This document shows, one piece after another, positions 1 through 10,940 of a DNA stretch of 64,000 nucleotides. The stretch is from an uncultured Glaciecola sp. (GTDB taxonomy: Bacteria; Pseudomonadota; Gammaproteobacteria; Enterobacterales; Alteromonadaceae): positions 248,001 to 312,000 of the forward strand of contig NZ_CALJHY010000001.1 in NCBI RefSeq assembly GCF_937770335.1, given 5' to 3'. Under the pieces are notes generated by a model. It searched no databases and was not told the origin of the DNA. It saw nothing but the letters and a program-made list of their open reading frames with translations. Numbering within the stretch: position 1 is the first letter of the stretch; each line of letters opens with the position of its first letter. Both the position numbers and the translations under genes were made by a program.

Positions 1-827
1 TCAGCTCCGTGGTTTAGCAGATGCGTAGCGAATGCATGCCTTAACGTATGCGGTGACAAATGAACCTGAATACCAGCTTGCTTTGCGTGCAATTTTATAC
101 GATGCCAAAAAGTTTGTCTCGTCATCGTTGTACCGCGCTTACTCGGAAAAATAGTATTACTTGGTTTGCTCAATAGTTGCGGGCGCCATTCTTTCAAATA
201 CCCGGCTAAACAATCAATTGCAACTTCACCTAAGGGGACTAAGCGCTCTTTATTTCCTTTACCCATAACTCTGATAACCCCCTGTAACAAACTCACTTCG
301 TTCATCTGCAAATTGACTAACTCTGATACTCGAATACCAGTGGCGTACAATACTTCTAGCATCGCTTTATCGCGAGCATTAATAGGATCATCATCATTTG
401 GAGCCGCCAATAAGTCGTCTACTTGTTGCTCCGTTAATGTGCTGGGTAGGTAACTGGGTAGTTTAGGGTTACTTATACCCTGAGTCGGGTTATCGGCTCG
501 CCATTTTTTTGTAATTGCATACTTGAAAAAAGATCGCGATGAACTCAAAAACCTCGATGTTGATCGTTGCGATAACTTTTCTTCAAAGCGCAATGTTAAG
601 AAAGCTTGAATATCCTCTTTGTGAACTGAAACCAAATCGCACTTATCTATTGAGTTCCTTTGTAAAAAGAGAGAAAATTTAGTGAGGTCACTTCTGTAGG
701 CTCCTGCAGTATTGTCACTCAGTCCTTTTTCAATCCACAACATACTAATAAAATCGTTAATAGCAATTTCATTTTCAGCAGACAAAATAACTTTTTCTTT
801 TTTACTATTAGTAATCTGCGTCTTCAT
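1..827 (-). CDS. xerD: Site-specific tyrosine recombinase XerD (partial, C-terminus beyond left edge)
   Basis: XerD works with XerC to resolve chromosome dimers at dif. The first 275 residues are visible. The N-terminal SAM-like core-binding domain spans about residues 20-105 and the catalytic domain begins near 125. The catalytic Arg is in ATGIRVSEL (R166), the Lys in GKGNKERLVPLG (K190), and the HxxR pair in HTLRHAFATHLLNHG (H260, R263). The last His and the nucleophilic Tyr lie beyond the window. The match to E. coli XerD is much closer than to XerC, for example in the MTRQTFWHRIK stretch. The ATG at 827 directly abuts the djlA stop, so the two genes are probably co-transcribed and translationally coupled. 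Confidence 0.93.
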   Translation of the reverse strand, partial: MKTQITNSKKEKVILSAENEIAINDFISMLWIEKGLSDNTAGAYRSDLTKFSLFLQRNSIDKCDLVSVHKEDIQAFLTLRFEEKLSQRSTSRFLSSSRSFFKYAITKKWRADNPTQGISNPKLPSYLPSTLTEQQVDDLLAAPNDDDPINARDKAMLEVLYATGIRVSELVNLQMNEVSLLQGVIRVMGKGNKERLVPLGEVAIDCLAGYLKEWRPQLLSKPSNTIFPSKRGTTMTRQTFWHRIKLHAKQAGIQVHLSPHTLRHAFATHLLNHGA

Positions 828-1724
828 TTAAACATGCTTATGTTTGCGAACTAGCTCGTAGGCTGCTTGAATATCTTGGGCTCTCTGTTTGGCAAGTTCA
901 AGAGCCTGTGCAGGCAACCCTTTGGATGCGACTTTATCGGGGTGATGCAGTGACATTTGTTTGCGATATGCTTTTTTAATCAACCTTGAGTCATCCCCTT
1001 CTTTAATGCCCAATATCTTAAACGCATCCTCCAATTCTGCCTTTGCAGAATATGAACTAGCATCTGCATATTGATTCTGTCGGCGTCCTTGTTGATGACT
1101 TTGTTTATAACGGCCTTGCTGCCGGCGTTGATTGTTTGTTTGCGACCTACCGTTGCGAAAGCGTTGTTCTGCCTCAAATGTAATTATCAAGAAATCGAGT
1201 TCTACTCGTCTAAAACCCAGTGCCTTAGCAACTTTTTCTAACAGCGTATATTGGGCAGCACCTAGCTTTTTGTGCGCGCAGGACGCTTGAATTAGTATCT
1301 CCAGATAAATGTGTAGCACATCTCGTCGAGCATGGCATTGTTGTTTAAATTGTTGGAGCATCTCGATAATCGCAAAATCACGTTGTTTACCGTCCCTGAA
1401 CGCTTGCTGTGCTTCTAATCGGACGTCACCAGTTAAGTCCATTTCATCCATCAACGCAGACGCTACCTGAATATCCTCTTGAGTGACTATACCGTCGGAC
1501 TTTGCAATATGACCTAACGCAGAAAATAAACTATGAAAAAAAACGGCTTGTTGCTGGATTTCATCTGATGTCGTGAAAAAGCGAGCAAAACCACCTTTTT
1601 GCGAAAAGTCTTTACTGAACGTTGTATCGAATATGTGGCCAACTATCAACCCTAATATGGCACCTGCAACGCGGCGGAACATGAAGCCCAAAAGTACACC
1701 AACAACTTTTCCCCAAATTTGCAT
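828..1724 (-). CDS. djlA: Membrane-anchored DnaJ-like co-chaperone DjlA
   Basis: DjlA is an inner-membrane J-protein that stimulates DnaK and is linked to envelope-stress signalling. The 298-residue product starts MQIWGKVVGVLLGFMFRRVAG, a single membrane segment with spaced glycines as in E. coli DjlA. It continues with a TerB-like helical middle domain (about 60-180), a basic Gln/Arg-rich linker (about 190-220) and a C-terminal J domain (about 230-298) carrying the HPD motif in SLHHPDK. It is divergent from lptD, the same neighbourhood as in E. coli. An AGAGGG element lies upstream of the chosen ATG, somewhat far away. Confidence 0.93.
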   Translation of the reverse strand: MQIWGKVVGVLLGFMFRRVAGAILGLIVGHIFDTTFSKDFSQKGGFARFFTTSDEIQQQAVFFHSLFSALGHIAKSDGIVTQEDIQVASALMDEMDLTGDVRLEAQQAFRDGKQRDFAIIEMLQQFKQQCHARRDVLHIYLEILIQASCAHKKLGAAQYTLLEKVAKALGFRRVELDFLIITFEAEQRFRNGRSQTNNQRRQQGRYKQSHQQGRRQNQYADASSYSAKAELEDAFKILGIKEGDDSRLIKKAYRKQMSLHHPDKVASKGLPAQALELAKQRAQDIQAAYELVRKHKHV

Positions 1725-2063
1725 ATTTTCATTGCCCTCTGGCGCGTTAATTTAAAATATTTATCACAGATTACGCTAAATTAAAAAAGTAATGGCGTAA
1801 AAATCGAGAACATTATGTATTTTACGCCCAAATTAGCTGTAATTTTCGGCATTATACAAAAAAAAACGTATTTATTGCCCCTTTTCCAACAATATAGTTG
1901 GTTATTCTGCTTCAAAGCATTAAAATTTAGGGTCATCTGAACGTTATACAAAATAACGCTTCAAAATTCTGAGTGTTTAGATGCTAAAGCGTCGGTATGC
2001 AAAAATTAGTAATGGCTTAAAAAGTCTGAGACTAGCTAAAAAGGTTACCTAAAAAATCATTTA
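1725..2063. other. Divergent intergenic region djlA/lptD
   Basis: This 339-bp AT-rich spacer must hold the promoters of djlA (minus) and lptD (plus). I could not identify a convincing sigma-70 or sigma-E promoter by eye. A short element, AGTAATGGC followed by G or T and then TAAAAA, occurs twice in the same orientation at about 1788 and 2008. The lptD start at 2064 has only a weak ribosome-binding site (AAGG near 2041). No small gene is supported. Confidence 0.5.
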
Positions 2064-4277
2064 ATGATCAAATTTTTTTCTACCATCACGCTCAGTATCA
2101 GTGCATTTTTTGTAAGTGCGCAAAGCACTGAGTTGTGCATACCTCAAAGTACTGAATTTGATTCTTCGCTGTTAACCACAAACAAACAAATCAGAGTAAG
2201 TTCTGACGTTGCTCAGATGATTCAGAACAGTTCAGCTTTATTCAATGGTAACATTACCATTACTAGTCCAAATTCAATGATTAATGCCGATGTCGCACAA
2301 ATAGACAATAACGGCAAACAAGTCATCGCCAGTGGCGATGTTCTTTATCGCGACCAAGCACTGCAAGTCGAAAGTCAAGGCGTTGAATTAAATAGCGATC
2401 TCAAACTGTTACAAATGCAAGATACTGAATACCAGTTTAAGGACATTTCAGGGCGCGGCTCAGCCGACTTGCTTTCACTTTCTGGTGAGCAGGGCTTACG
2501 TTTAGAGCAAGTTTCATTTACGACTTGCCCAAAAGGTAGCGAAGATTGGAAAATGTTTGCAAGTGAAATAGTCATTGGCAAAGACAGTCCATTCGGCGAA
2601 GCTTACAACACCAAGTTTTATGTTGGCGGTGTACCTGTATTTTGGCTTCCCTATTTTGCGTTTCCAGTGACGGCCGAGCGTCAAAGCGGTTTGTTGTTTC
2701 CAAATATTGGCAGCTCAAGTCGCACAGGTGCAGAATATGAACAACCATTGTATTGGAATATTGCGCCTAATTATGATGCAACTATTTCACCAAGAATAAT
2801 GACCAACCGTGGTATTCAGCTGAAAACAGAGTTTCGGTATTTGTTCAGCCAAAGCCAAGGTGAAGTCCAATTAGAATACTTACCTAAAGATATCGATACT
2901 GAAACTCAAGATGAGCGATATTTTTATCGCTATTTGCATCAAGGAAAAATCAGTGAAAACTGGAATTTAAACATTGATTTCAGTGGAATAAGTGACGACA
3001 ACTACATTGTCGATCTCGGGTCTGACTATTATAATCGCGCGGATACTCATTTATACCGACAGCTTGGACTAAGTTACTACTCATCTAACCTAGATTTCTC
3101 ATTGAACTTTCGAGATTTCGAAGTAGTCGGCGACCATCCGGACGTGTATCGTGCATTGCCAGAAATGAAACTCAATTATGACACTGACTTAGGACAATAT
3201 ATTGATTTTACGCTAGCGAGTGAAGCGACATATTTTGAAAATTCACTGGATTCAAAACCCAATGCTTTTCGGGTTCATATTGAACCTAGTTTGTCATTGC
3301 CGTATCAACGTGCTTGGGGGGAATTATTAGCCGAAGTTAGTGTAATACAAACCTACTATGAACAAGAGTTGCCAGAGGGCTCATTGGGTGCGTTGGACGA
3401 AAGCGTTAGCAGAACCATCGGCCAAGGAAGATTATACGGTTCACTTATTTTTGAAAAAGAAGACTTAGTATTAGATAATAAGTACTTACTTACCATCGAA
3501 CCCAAAACACAGTACCTTTACACAAGCTTCGAGGAACAAGACAATATAGGTCTGTATGATACGACGCCCCTGTTAACAACCTTTAATAATTTGTTTCGAG
3601 GTCAGGAATTTACTGGTTTGGATCGAATTAACGATAACAATCAATTTACTCTGGGTGCCACAGCTAGATTAGTAGACCAACAAAATAGAGAGAAACTCGT
3701 GTTGAGTGTTGGACAAATATTTTACTTACAAGATAGTAAATTGATAAGTAGCGCAAGGGAGGATAAGCGCTCAGCCTTGGCAGCAGAATTTGATTGGCAA
3801 GTGAACCAACGCTGGTTTTTGCACTCTGATATTCAAGTTGCTACGCAAACACAAAAAGTAAAACGTAGTAGTATTGCGACTGAGTACCGTATTGACGATA
3901 ATAAACTGATTCAGATGAACCATCGTTATATTCGTGACCTTTCAGGAGAGGAAATAAACCAGTTTGGTGTGACAGCTAGCTGGCCAATAAACCAAAATTG
4001 GCATTGGGTGGGACGTTGGTATAGAGACGCTCAACGATCAAGAACGACCGAAAGCTTTACTGGCATTCAGTACGAGAGCTGTTGCTGGGCAATGCGTGTC
4101 ACTTATCAACGCAGCCTGAGTAATCGATTTGATGCTACCGGTTTGCGAACAACCGATGAGTTTGATTCAGGTATAGCCTTACAATTTATTATAAAAGGTA
4201 TAGGCAGCCGAAGAAATAATTCCGACATTTTAGAACAAGGTATGTTTGGTTACCGCCAACCCTATGTTTTAAATTAA
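2064..4277 (+). CDS. lptD: LPS-assembly protein LptD
   Basis: LptD is the outer-membrane beta-barrel that, with LptE, inserts lipopolysaccharide into the outer leaflet. The 737-residue product has a signal peptide (cleavage near residue 20), an N-terminal LptA/OstA-like beta-jellyroll (about 40-150) and a long C-terminal barrel domain. All four cysteines used for the interdomain disulfides in E. coli LptD have counterparts: one just after the signal peptide (TELCIPQ), one in FTTCPKGSEDW and the adjacent pair in YESCCWAMRV. It heads the surA-pdxA-ksgA-apaGH operon, the standard gammaproteobacterial order. Confidence 0.97.
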   Translation: MIKFFSTITLSISAFFVSAQSTELCIPQSTEFDSSLLTTNKQIRVSSDVAQMIQNSSALFNGNITITSPNSMINADVAQIDNNGKQVIASGDVLYRDQALQVESQGVELNSDLKLLQMQDTEYQFKDISGRGSADLLSLSGEQGLRLEQVSFTTCPKGSEDWKMFASEIVIGKDSPFGEAYNTKFYVGGVPVFWLPYFAFPVTAERQSGLLFPNIGSSSRTGAEYEQPLYWNIAPNYDATISPRIMTNRGIQLKTEFRYLFSQSQGEVQLEYLPKDIDTETQDERYFYRYLHQGKISENWNLNIDFSGISDDNYIVDLGSDYYNRADTHLYRQLGLSYYSSNLDFSLNFRDFEVVGDHPDVYRALPEMKLNYDTDLGQYIDFTLASEATYFENSLDSKPNAFRVHIEPSLSLPYQRAWGELLAEVSVIQTYYEQELPEGSLGALDESVSRTIGQGRLYGSLIFEKEDLVLDNKYLLTIEPKTQYLYTSFEEQDNIGLYDTTPLLTTFNNLFRGQEFTGLDRINDNNQFTLGATARLVDQQNREKLVLSVGQIFYLQDSKLISSAREDKRSALAAEFDWQVNQRWFLHSDIQVATQTQKVKRSSIATEYRIDDNKLIQMNHRYIRDLSGEEINQFGVTASWPINQNWHWVGRWYRDAQRSRTTESFTGIQYESCCWAMRVTYQRSLSNRFDATGLRTTDEFDSGIALQFIIKGIGSRRNNSDILEQGMFGYRQPYVLN

Positions 4278-4308
4278 CTAGATTTTGACGTTATATAATA
4301 GAGAAAAT

Positions 4309-5610
4309 ATGAAATCCAGATTATTAAAAGCAAGCTTACTGAGTGCTTCCATGCTTTTCAGCATGCTAGCAAACGCGGTTGAAGAAAGACTCGACAAAGT
4401 ATCTGTCATCGTAGACCAAGGCGTAATTCTTGAAACTGAAATATCCGAGCTTGTAAATGGGGTAAAACAAGGTGCAGTAGCGCAAGGTCAGGCGTTACCG
4501 TCAGATAGAGCTTTGCGTACTCAGGCAATTGAGCGCTTAATCTTGAAGAGTTTGCAAATGCAAATGGCAGAGCGTATGGGTATTCAAATTAGCGACCCAC
4601 AACTTGACCAGACTATCGGCAATATTGCAAAGGAAGACAATATCAGTGTCGAGCAGTTGCGCGACAAAGTTCAAGTTGACGGCTTGTCGTATGAAGTCTA
4701 TCGCGAAAAAGTACGTGAAGAATTAATAACAGGTGAAGTAACCCGCGCAAATGTAAGACGTCGTGTTTATATCACACCACAAGAAATCAGTACTTTGGTT
4801 AACTTGATCAACCAACAAGGTGCGGAGCAAGCTGAGTATCGTTTAGGTCATATCCTTATCGCGGTACCATCAGGTGCAACCGAAGATCAAATTTCCACAT
4901 CAAGGGAGACTGCAGACAAAGTTCTTGAGCTATTAAACTCTGGTTCTGATTTTACCAAAATTGCCATTGCATCTTCTTCTGGTCCAAAGGCGCTTGAAGG
5001 CGGTGACTTGGGTTTTATGAATGTTAACTCTATGCCGACGCTGTTTGCCGAAGCAATACAAAGCAAGAAAAAAGATGCCTTGATTGGTCCATTACGCAGT
5101 GGAGCCGGTTTTCACGTTTTGAAAATATTAGAATTAAGAGGCGTCGAGATTGTTGAGGTTGAGGAAGTTAATGCACGTCATATTTTAGTGACACCATCTA
5201 TTATTCTTAGCGACCAAAAAGCAGAGAAGATGCTTAAAGAATTCCGTACTAAGCTTATTGAAGGTGAAGAAGATTTCGCCAAGCTAGCAAAAGAATACTC
5301 GGAAGACCCTGGCTCAGCTTTGAAAGGCGGCGTATTGGGTTGGAATGACCCTAGTATATATGTACCTGAGTTTAAACAATCACTTAGTACACTTAAGAAA
5401 GATGAATACAGCCAACCAATTAGAACTGTGCACGGTTGGCATTTGATACAGTTAATTGATCGTCGTATTGATGATGCGACAGAAAAACGTAAAGAAGATC
5501 GCGCATATCAATTATTATTTAACAGAAAATTCAATGAAGAAACTGATACTTGGTTACGTGAAATGCGCGATGGTGCTTACATTGAATTACTTGATAAAAA
5601 AGATCTGTAA
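4309..5610 (+). CDS. surA: Periplasmic chaperone and peptidyl-prolyl isomerase SurA
   Basis: SurA escorts unfolded outer-membrane proteins, including LptD, to the BAM complex. From the ATG at 4309 the product is 433 residues. It has a signal peptide ending near AMLANA, an N-terminal chaperone domain, and two parvulin PPIase domains beginning near residues 174 ([10 protein letters not shown]) and 286 (NARHILVT). An in-frame TTG at 4285 would add eight residues before the signal peptide; I prefer the ATG because it gives a normal signal peptide and follows a GAGAAA element. The gap after lptD is about 30 bp and the stop overlaps the pdxA start by one base. Confidence 0.95.
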   Translation: MKSRLLKASLLSASMLFSMLANAVEERLDKVSVIVDQGVILETEISELVNGVKQGAVAQGQALPSDRALRTQAIERLILKSLQMQMAERMGIQISDPQLDQTIGNIAKEDNISVEQLRDKVQVDGLSYEVYREKVREELITGEVTRANVRRRVYITPQEISTLVNLINQQGAEQAEYRLGHILIAVPSGATEDQISTSRETADKVLELLNSGSDFTKIAIASSSGPKALEGGDLGFMNVNSMPTLFAEAIQSKKKDALIGPLRSGAGFHVLKILELRGVEIVEVEEVNARHILVTPSIILSDQKAEKMLKEFRTKLIEGEEDFAKLAKEYSEDPGSALKGGVLGWNDPSIYVPEFKQSLSTLKKDEYSQPIRTVHGWHLIQLIDRRIDDATEKRKEDRAYQLLFNRKFNEETDTWLREMRDGAYIELLDKKDL

Positions 5611-6596
5611 TGTCAGAAATTCTAAAGATTGCGGTTACACCGGGTGAGCCAGCAGGTATTGGCCCAGACCTGATCATTATACTATCTCAGCAACATTGGG
5701 ATGCTCAGTTGGTGGTCTATGCGGATTCGGATATGCTGCAAGACAGGGCAAAACTGCTTGGTATTGAGCTAGATATTATTCCTTATGAAGCGGATAGTAC
5801 TTACCTACAGCAACCCGGGCAATTAATTGTTAAGCATATTCCTGTGAGCGTTCCGGTAATAGCGGGAGAGTTAGATAGCGAGAATGGTCATTATGTTGTT
5901 GAGACCCTGCGTCAAGCTTGTGATGAAAATATTAGTGGCAAATTCGACGCTGTTGTTACTGGCCCTGTGCACAAAGGTATCATAAATAAAGCGGGTATTT
6001 CGTTCAGTGGTCACACTGAGTTTTTTGCCAATCAATCTAACTGCAGCGACGTAGTTATGATGCTTGCGACTGAAGGTTTGCGCGTGTGTCTAGCGACAAC
6101 GCACATTCCATTGCAATATGTTTCACAAGCAATCACACCAGAGCGCCTCGACAAAGTGATTCATATTATACATACCGACATGAAGCTAAAATTTGGTATC
6201 GAATCACCTAAGATCTATGTTTGTGGTCTAAATCCACATGCCGGAGAAGATGGCCATTTAGGTAAAGAAGAAATATTGGTGATTACCCCTAAATTGAATG
6301 AGCTGCGCGCACAAGGGATTGACTTAGTAGGCCCGCTTCCTGCGGACACTATTTTCCAACCTAAGTATTTAGAACAAGCTGATGCCGTATTGGCGATGTA
6401 TCACGATCAAGGTTTACCAGTATTGAAATACAAAGGTTTCGGTGCATCAGTGAATATCACTCTTGGCCTCCCTTTTATCAGAACCTCAGTTGATCATGGC
6501 ACTGCTGCCGATCTGGCCGGTTCAGGTAATATTGATTGTGGTAGTTTCAGTATGGCAATAAAGAAAGCCATCAAGTTGGCTAGGAAAAAGACATGA
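5610..6596 (+). CDS. pdxA: 4-hydroxythreonine-4-phosphate dehydrogenase PdxA
   Basis: PdxA oxidises 4-phosphohydroxy-L-threonine, a step in DXP-dependent pyridoxal phosphate synthesis. The 328-residue product has the family's metal-binding histidines in [19 protein letters not shown] and [14 protein letters not shown], and the conserved [11 protein letters not shown] near the C-terminus. Its ATG overlaps the surA TAA by one base, and its end overlaps the ksgA start by four bases, so translation is coupled on both sides. Confidence 0.96.
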   Translation: MSEILKIAVTPGEPAGIGPDLIIILSQQHWDAQLVVYADSDMLQDRAKLLGIELDIIPYEADSTYLQQPGQLIVKHIPVSVPVIAGELDSENGHYVVETLRQACDENISGKFDAVVTGPVHKGIINKAGISFSGHTEFFANQSNCSDVVMMLATEGLRVCLATTHIPLQYVSQAITPERLDKVIHIIHTDMKLKFGIESPKIYVCGLNPHAGEDGHLGKEEILVITPKLNELRAQGIDLVGPLPADTIFQPKYLEQADAVLAMYHDQGLPVLKYKGFGASVNITLGLPFIRTSVDHGTAADLAGSGNIDCGSFSMAIKKAIKLARKKT

Positions 6597-7426
6597 GCCA
6601 AAAGCATTTAGGCCACACAGCAAGAAAACGCTTCGGTCAAAACTTTTTACACGATCAATATGTGATTGATCAAATAGTATCCGCTATTAACCCAAAACCA
6701 GGCGAAAACTTGGTAGAGATTGGACCGGGCTTAGGCGCGTTAACCGACCTCGTTGCAGAAGAAGTGGATCATTTGACCGTTGTTGAGCTCGATAGAGACT
6801 TAGCAAAAAGACTACGTGAACATCCATTCTTAGGTAAAAAATTAACCGTTATAGAAGAAGATGCACTGAAATTTGATTTCGCTAGTTTAGTTAAGACCGA
6901 CGGTGATTTAAGAATTTTTGGTAACCTCCCCTATAATATTTCAACTCCATTAATGTTCCATTTATTTTCTTTCACTAAAAAAGTCAAGGATATGCACTTC
7001 ATGTTACAAAATGAAGTGGTAAAGCGCCTATGTGCAACTCACGGTGACAAACTTTATGGTCGTTTATCGGTCATGGCACAATATTATTGTCTACCGATTC
7101 CCGTTGTCGCTGTTCCACCAAGCGCATTTAAACCGGCTCCAAAAGTAGACTCTGCTTTTGTTAGGCTCATTCCGCACGCAACACCACCAGCCCAAGTTGA
7201 CAACATCGATCGCTTACAGCAAGTCGTTACTACTGCATTTAATCAGCGCCGTAAGACTATTCGTAATAGTTTAAAAGAGTTAATGACGCATGAAGAAATA
7301 GAAGCATTGGGCATAAAACCTGAATTGAGAGCCGAAGCCTTATCTTTACAACAGTTTGCTTTACTAGCAAATTACGTTGAAAAAAAGCGGGTAGAAGCTG
7401 GAATAGCGTTACAAAAGGCAGAATAA
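6593..7426 (+). CDS. rsmA: 16S rRNA dimethyladenosine transferase KsgA/RsmA
   Basis: KsgA dimethylates two adjacent adenosines near the 3' end of 16S rRNA (A1518 and A1519 in E. coli) late in 30S assembly. The 277-residue product has the N-terminal [11 protein letters not shown] motif, the SAM-binding [10 protein letters not shown] motif and the catalytic NLPYNIS motif of the rRNA adenine dimethylases, followed by the C-terminal helical subdomain with [12 protein letters not shown]. It starts at an ATGA overlap with pdxA and is followed four bases later by apaG. Confidence 0.97.
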   Translation: MSQKHLGHTARKRFGQNFLHDQYVIDQIVSAINPKPGENLVEIGPGLGALTDLVAEEVDHLTVVELDRDLAKRLREHPFLGKKLTVIEEDALKFDFASLVKTDGDLRIFGNLPYNISTPLMFHLFSFTKKVKDMHFMLQNEVVKRLCATHGDKLYGRLSVMAQYYCLPIPVVAVPPSAFKPAPKVDSAFVRLIPHATPPAQVDNIDRLQQVVTTAFNQRRKTIRNSLKELMTHEEIEALGIKPELRAEALSLQQFALLANYVEKKRVEAGIALQKAE

Positions 7427-7430
7427 CACG

Positions 7431-7805
7431 ATGAAGAAATCATTAGGTATTAGCACAAAAACAAGATTTATTGGTCTTCAGGATAGTGGTGACAAAACCC
7501 CTGTTTACGTTTTTAGCTACACGGTGACCATTAACAATAACCTGTCTCAACAGGCTCAGCTTAAAAATCGATATTGGTTAATTACTAATGGTGACGGTGA
7601 AAAAGTAGAGGTACAAGGTGAAGGTGTTGTGGGTGAACAACCTATTATTCAGCCGAATGAGAGTTTTGAATACACAAGCGCCTCAATGATAAAGACCGAA
7701 GTTGGGACTATGGAAGGTTATTACGAATTTCAATTTGCTGACGGGCAATTTCATCGTGAACCGATCCCCGTATTTAATTTATCAAAACCAAATAGTATCC
7801 ATTAG
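7431..7805 (+). CDS. apaG: ApaG-domain protein
   Basis: ApaG is a small fibronectin-III-like beta-sandwich protein of uncertain molecular function (related domains occur in eukaryotic FBXO3). The length of 124 residues is normal, and the family signature is visible in YVFSYTVTINN, the KNRYWLITNGDG stretch and GEQPIIQPNESFEYTS. It sits in its usual place between ksgA and apaH. Confidence 0.95.
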   Translation: MKKSLGISTKTRFIGLQDSGDKTPVYVFSYTVTINNNLSQQAQLKNRYWLITNGDGEKVEVQGEGVVGEQPIIQPNESFEYTSASMIKTEVGTMEGYYEFQFADGQFHREPIPVFNLSKPNSIH

Positions 7806-7813
7806 TTTTCGCT

Positions 7814-8620
7814 ATGAATAATTATGTCGTTGGCGATATTCAAGGGTGTTACAAAGGATTACGCAAACTTCTTAAAAGTGCAGGGTTTGATCCGAAAACA
7901 GATAAATTGTGGGCAGTTGGAGACCTTATTGCACGAGGTCCCCAGTCACTAGAAACTCTTATGTTTTTAAAGGACTTAGGTACTCCACATTTTGATACCG
8001 TATTAGGTAATCACGACTTACATCTGATTGCGATGGCTTACGGCATCAGCACACCCAAACCGGTCGATAAATTAGATCCTTTAATTAAACACAAATCCTT
8101 TGATGAGCTTATCGATTGGTTGTGTACTAAAAAATTGGCTTTAAAGCCTGCAAAAAATCACTTAATATCACACGCAGGCTTATACCCGATGTGGTCTACA
8201 AAAAAAGCTATTTCACTTTCGGATGAAGTCAGTGAAGCTTTAATGGGTAGTCATCGACTTCAATTTTTGAAGAAAATGTATGGTAATTCTCCAGCCATTT
8301 GGAACGACGACTTAGAAGGTGCGGACCGTCTTAGGTTTATCGTAAACGCCCTCACGCGAATGCGTTTTCTAAATGGCGACGCGCTCGAATTCAAAACTAA
8401 ATGTCACTCCGATCTCGCACCAGCAGAACTGACACCTTGGTATCGTTGTCCCAATCCTAGTTTGAAAAAAAACAAAGTGCTTTTATTTGGTCATTGGGCA
8501 TCTTTAATGGGTGAAACCAATAATGAAAAGATAATTGCACTCGACACCGGTTTTGTATGGGGTAAGCAAATGACGCTTTATTGTATTGAAACAAAGCAAT
8601 TTTTTTCGCAACAAGCTTAA
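7814..8620 (+). CDS. apaH: Symmetrical bis(5'-nucleosyl)-tetraphosphatase ApaH
   Basis: ApaH hydrolyses Ap4A symmetrically to two ADP and also removes Np4 caps from RNA. The 268-residue product shows the PPP-type metallophosphatase motifs in order: GDIQGC at the N-terminus, GDLIARGP (usually GDLVARGP), GNHD near residue 75, then SHAG and the C-terminal GHWASLMG and ALDTGFVWG motifs. It is the last gene of the lptD operon here; folA, which follows in some enterics, is absent. Confidence 0.96.
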   Translation: MNNYVVGDIQGCYKGLRKLLKSAGFDPKTDKLWAVGDLIARGPQSLETLMFLKDLGTPHFDTVLGNHDLHLIAMAYGISTPKPVDKLDPLIKHKSFDELIDWLCTKKLALKPAKNHLISHAGLYPMWSTKKAISLSDEVSEALMGSHRLQFLKKMYGNSPAIWNDDLEGADRLRFIVNALTRMRFLNGDALEFKTKCHSDLAPAELTPWYRCPNPSLKKNKVLLFGHWASLMGETNNEKIIALDTGFVWGKQMTLYCIETKQFFSQQA

Positions 8621-8764
8621 AGAAAAACGGTTGCTTTCCGATACCATCTAGTAGACATAGCTATAATACTGCGTGCACGGGTGTTAGGTGAAATCAACTA
8701 CACTAAATCGGATTTTCAGAAAGTCGTAATTGTTGCCACAAAATCGGGTAATTAAGGGTCAAAA

Positions 8765-10789
8765 ATGAATCTTACAGTAAAAATGCGAGTCATTAGCGGA
8801 TTTACCATCATCAGTTTTCTGCTCGTGTTGTTAAGTATACTTTCTCTTGTCAGTCTAAATAAGATTGAGGGTGCTACTGAAGAGGTCAGTGATTTAGCGT
8901 TGCCCACTGTCGGCGGCAGCAATAGCTTAAAAGCATCGTTCCTTAATATGGGACGCTTGACCTTTGAAGCTTATGTAACGACAAATCAAAGCGAATTAAA
9001 TGAAAAGCTTGCCGCATTTGAGGCGAACAAAAGTAGTTTTAAAGAAGAACTAGCGGAGTTACGCGATGTTGTTCAATCTGAAAGTAACTTGAAAATTGCG
9101 CTTAGTGCTGTTGAAGCTGTTTATGAAAGCTACTCTACAAATGCAATCGAAGTCTACAATAATCACCTTTTGGAACAAGATCTCAACGATAGCGTAAAAG
9201 CTGAGTACGCGATTATAGAGGATAGTGCTGATGATGCGACATCCTTACTTTTAGACTTTGCCGACTTAGATGCTGTCATTGACTCAACTCTACTTTCTAA
9301 AGTGGCGGTTGAAGGGGTCACTCTAGAGTCAAATTTACTGTCAATTTTATCCTCTGTTGCTGAGTATGTTTCTAGCGAAACCTTGCAGCGAGCAGAAATT
9401 CGTGGCCAAGGAGTCCTTGTCATGATGACTCAAGCTGAAGAACGTTTTGCTAGCATGCAAGATACCGCTGATGGACAGGACAATACTGGAACGTTGGATG
9501 AAGTAAGCGATTTAATAGAAACGATTAAAGAAACTATTTTAGGATCTAGCGGTATTCTAGCTAATCAAGTGAGTATGCTAGAAAGAGCGAATGACTCAGA
9601 AAAATTTTTAATTGCATCGGATGAAGATATTTCCCGAGGGCTCAATTCATTAGAAAAGTTGCTAGAATTAGCAAATAACAAAGCTTCATCAGTAAAGCAG
9701 GGCGTGAGTGACCAAGTGGGTTCTAGCATACAATTGGTTATTATTATGGTTTTGGTCTCTCTTGCTATTGCGACCTTTACCGCTTACAAAAGCGTCACGG
9801 CTATTACAAAACCGTTAGCTAAAGTCAATGAGCTTCTCAGAATAGCCTCCTCTGGTGACCTCACGCATCGTTTAGATGATTCTTCTACAGACGAGTTCGG
9901 TGTACTTTCGAAAAACTGCAACTCTCTCATTCAAAATCTTAAAACACTGATTGAAGGGATCCATGGCAGAGCGGAGCAACTTGCAGCTGCGTCAGGTGAA
10001 ACATCTTCAGTTACAGAACAAACAACAAGATCTATACAAGAGCAGAAATCTCAAATATCACAAGTTGCTGCGGCAACAACTGAAATGCACAGTACGTCTC
10101 AATTGGTATTGCAAAGTGCTGACGATACTCTGAAAGAAATTGGTCACGCCGATGAAGAAGCGGAAAAAGTGAAGCAAATTTCAATGGAAAATAAGCGTAC
10201 AATTGAAGTCCTTGCTCGTGATGTAGAAGAAGCCGCTAATGTGATCAACAAGCTGCATGAGGACAGTGCCTCAATTGGCGGTATTCTTGATGTTATTCGC
10301 GGTGTAGCAGACCAAACCAACCTACTCGCGTTAAATGCTGCCATTGAAGCCGCTAGAGCTGGTGAGCAAGGCCGCGGATTTGCAGTCGTTGCGGATGAAG
10401 TTCGTACTTTAGCAAGTCGGACTCAAAAGTCGACTCAAGAAATTAATTCAATGATAGAAGTGTTGCAAGCAGGCGCTGAAAAAGCGGTAACTGTTATGAC
10501 GCAAGGTAAGCATCAAGCCGAGATTTGTGTAGCTCAAACTGAAAAAGCAGCACAAGCATTAGATTTGATAACAGACGCTGTACACAAAGCGCATGAAGTT
10601 AGTACTCGAATTGAGCAAGCTGCACGCGAGCAAAATCAGGTCTCCGCTGAAATTAGCGAAAAGCTTGAGACCATCGTTGGTATTGCCGAAGAGACAACTT
10701 TAGGAGCGCAGCAGACAACTATATCCAGTGCTGAAGTTGCTAGACTAGCCGATGAACTGCAAGAGTCTATTGGCACATTTAAGGTCTAA
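8765..10789 (+). CDS. Methyl-accepting chemotaxis protein
   Basis: This is a 674-residue transmembrane chemoreceptor. The first membrane helix is about residues 8-31, the periplasmic helical ligand-binding region about 32-318, and the second helix about 320-342. A HAMP domain (about 343-395) follows, then the cytoplasmic signalling helices with the conserved hairpin tip at about 515-550 ([20 protein letters not shown]). It lacks a C-terminal NWETF-type CheR-tethering pentapeptide. The ligand cannot be told from sequence. It is separated from apaH by 144 bp containing a TATAAT hexamer, and is followed by a strong terminator. Confidence 0.93.
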   Translation: MNLTVKMRVISGFTIISFLLVLLSILSLVSLNKIEGATEEVSDLALPTVGGSNSLKASFLNMGRLTFEAYVTTNQSELNEKLAAFEANKSSFKEELAELRDVVQSESNLKIALSAVEAVYESYSTNAIEVYNNHLLEQDLNDSVKAEYAIIEDSADDATSLLLDFADLDAVIDSTLLSKVAVEGVTLESNLLSILSSVAEYVSSETLQRAEIRGQGVLVMMTQAEERFASMQDTADGQDNTGTLDEVSDLIETIKETILGSSGILANQVSMLERANDSEKFLIASDEDISRGLNSLEKLLELANNKASSVKQGVSDQVGSSIQLVIIMVLVSLAIATFTAYKSVTAITKPLAKVNELLRIASSGDLTHRLDDSSTDEFGVLSKNCNSLIQNLKTLIEGIHGRAEQLAAASGETSSVTEQTTRSIQEQKSQISQVAAATTEMHSTSQLVLQSADDTLKEIGHADEEAEKVKQISMENKRTIEVLARDVEEAANVINKLHEDSASIGGILDVIRGVADQTNLLALNAAIEAARAGEQGRGFAVVADEVRTLASRTQKSTQEINSMIEVLQAGAEKAVTVMTQGKHQAEICVAQTEKAAQALDLITDAVHKAHEVSTRIEQAAREQNQVSAEISEKLETIVGIAEETTLGAQQTTISSAEVARLADELQESIGTFKV

Positions 10790-10868
10790 GGTTTCGCCTT
10801 TTTAACGGCAAAGAAACTAGATATAGCTGTAACATGCAAGTTTGAGCAAAATATTGATCGTTAAAACA

Positions 10869-10906
10869 AAAAGAGCGATTTCGGATTAATTCGAAGTCGC
10901 TCTTTT
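10869..10906. terminator. Bidirectional terminator between the chemoreceptor gene and lysC
   Basis: A 38-nt near-perfect palindrome (arms AAAAGAGCGA and TCGCTCTTTT, with few internal mismatches) lies between two convergent genes. The T-run on one side and A-run on the other let it act on both strands. Confidence 0.85.
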
Positions 10907-10940
10907 ATAAATTGATACTTATCAACCATAGCTAATTTAA

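Noticed and set aside
1788..2030. Two copies of an AGTAATGGC-TAAAAA element between djlA and lptD
   Set aside because: Only two imperfect short copies in AT-rich DNA; chance cannot be excluded and no regulator is known to me for it.
4285..4308. TTG start extending SurA by eight residues
   Set aside because: It would put polar residues ahead of a normal signal peptide, while the ATG at 4309 gives a typical SurA N-terminus.
8621..8764. Possible riboswitch before the chemoreceptor gene
   Set aside because: The spacer has a TATAAT but lacks the conserved core of c-di-GMP or other riboswitches I can recognise.
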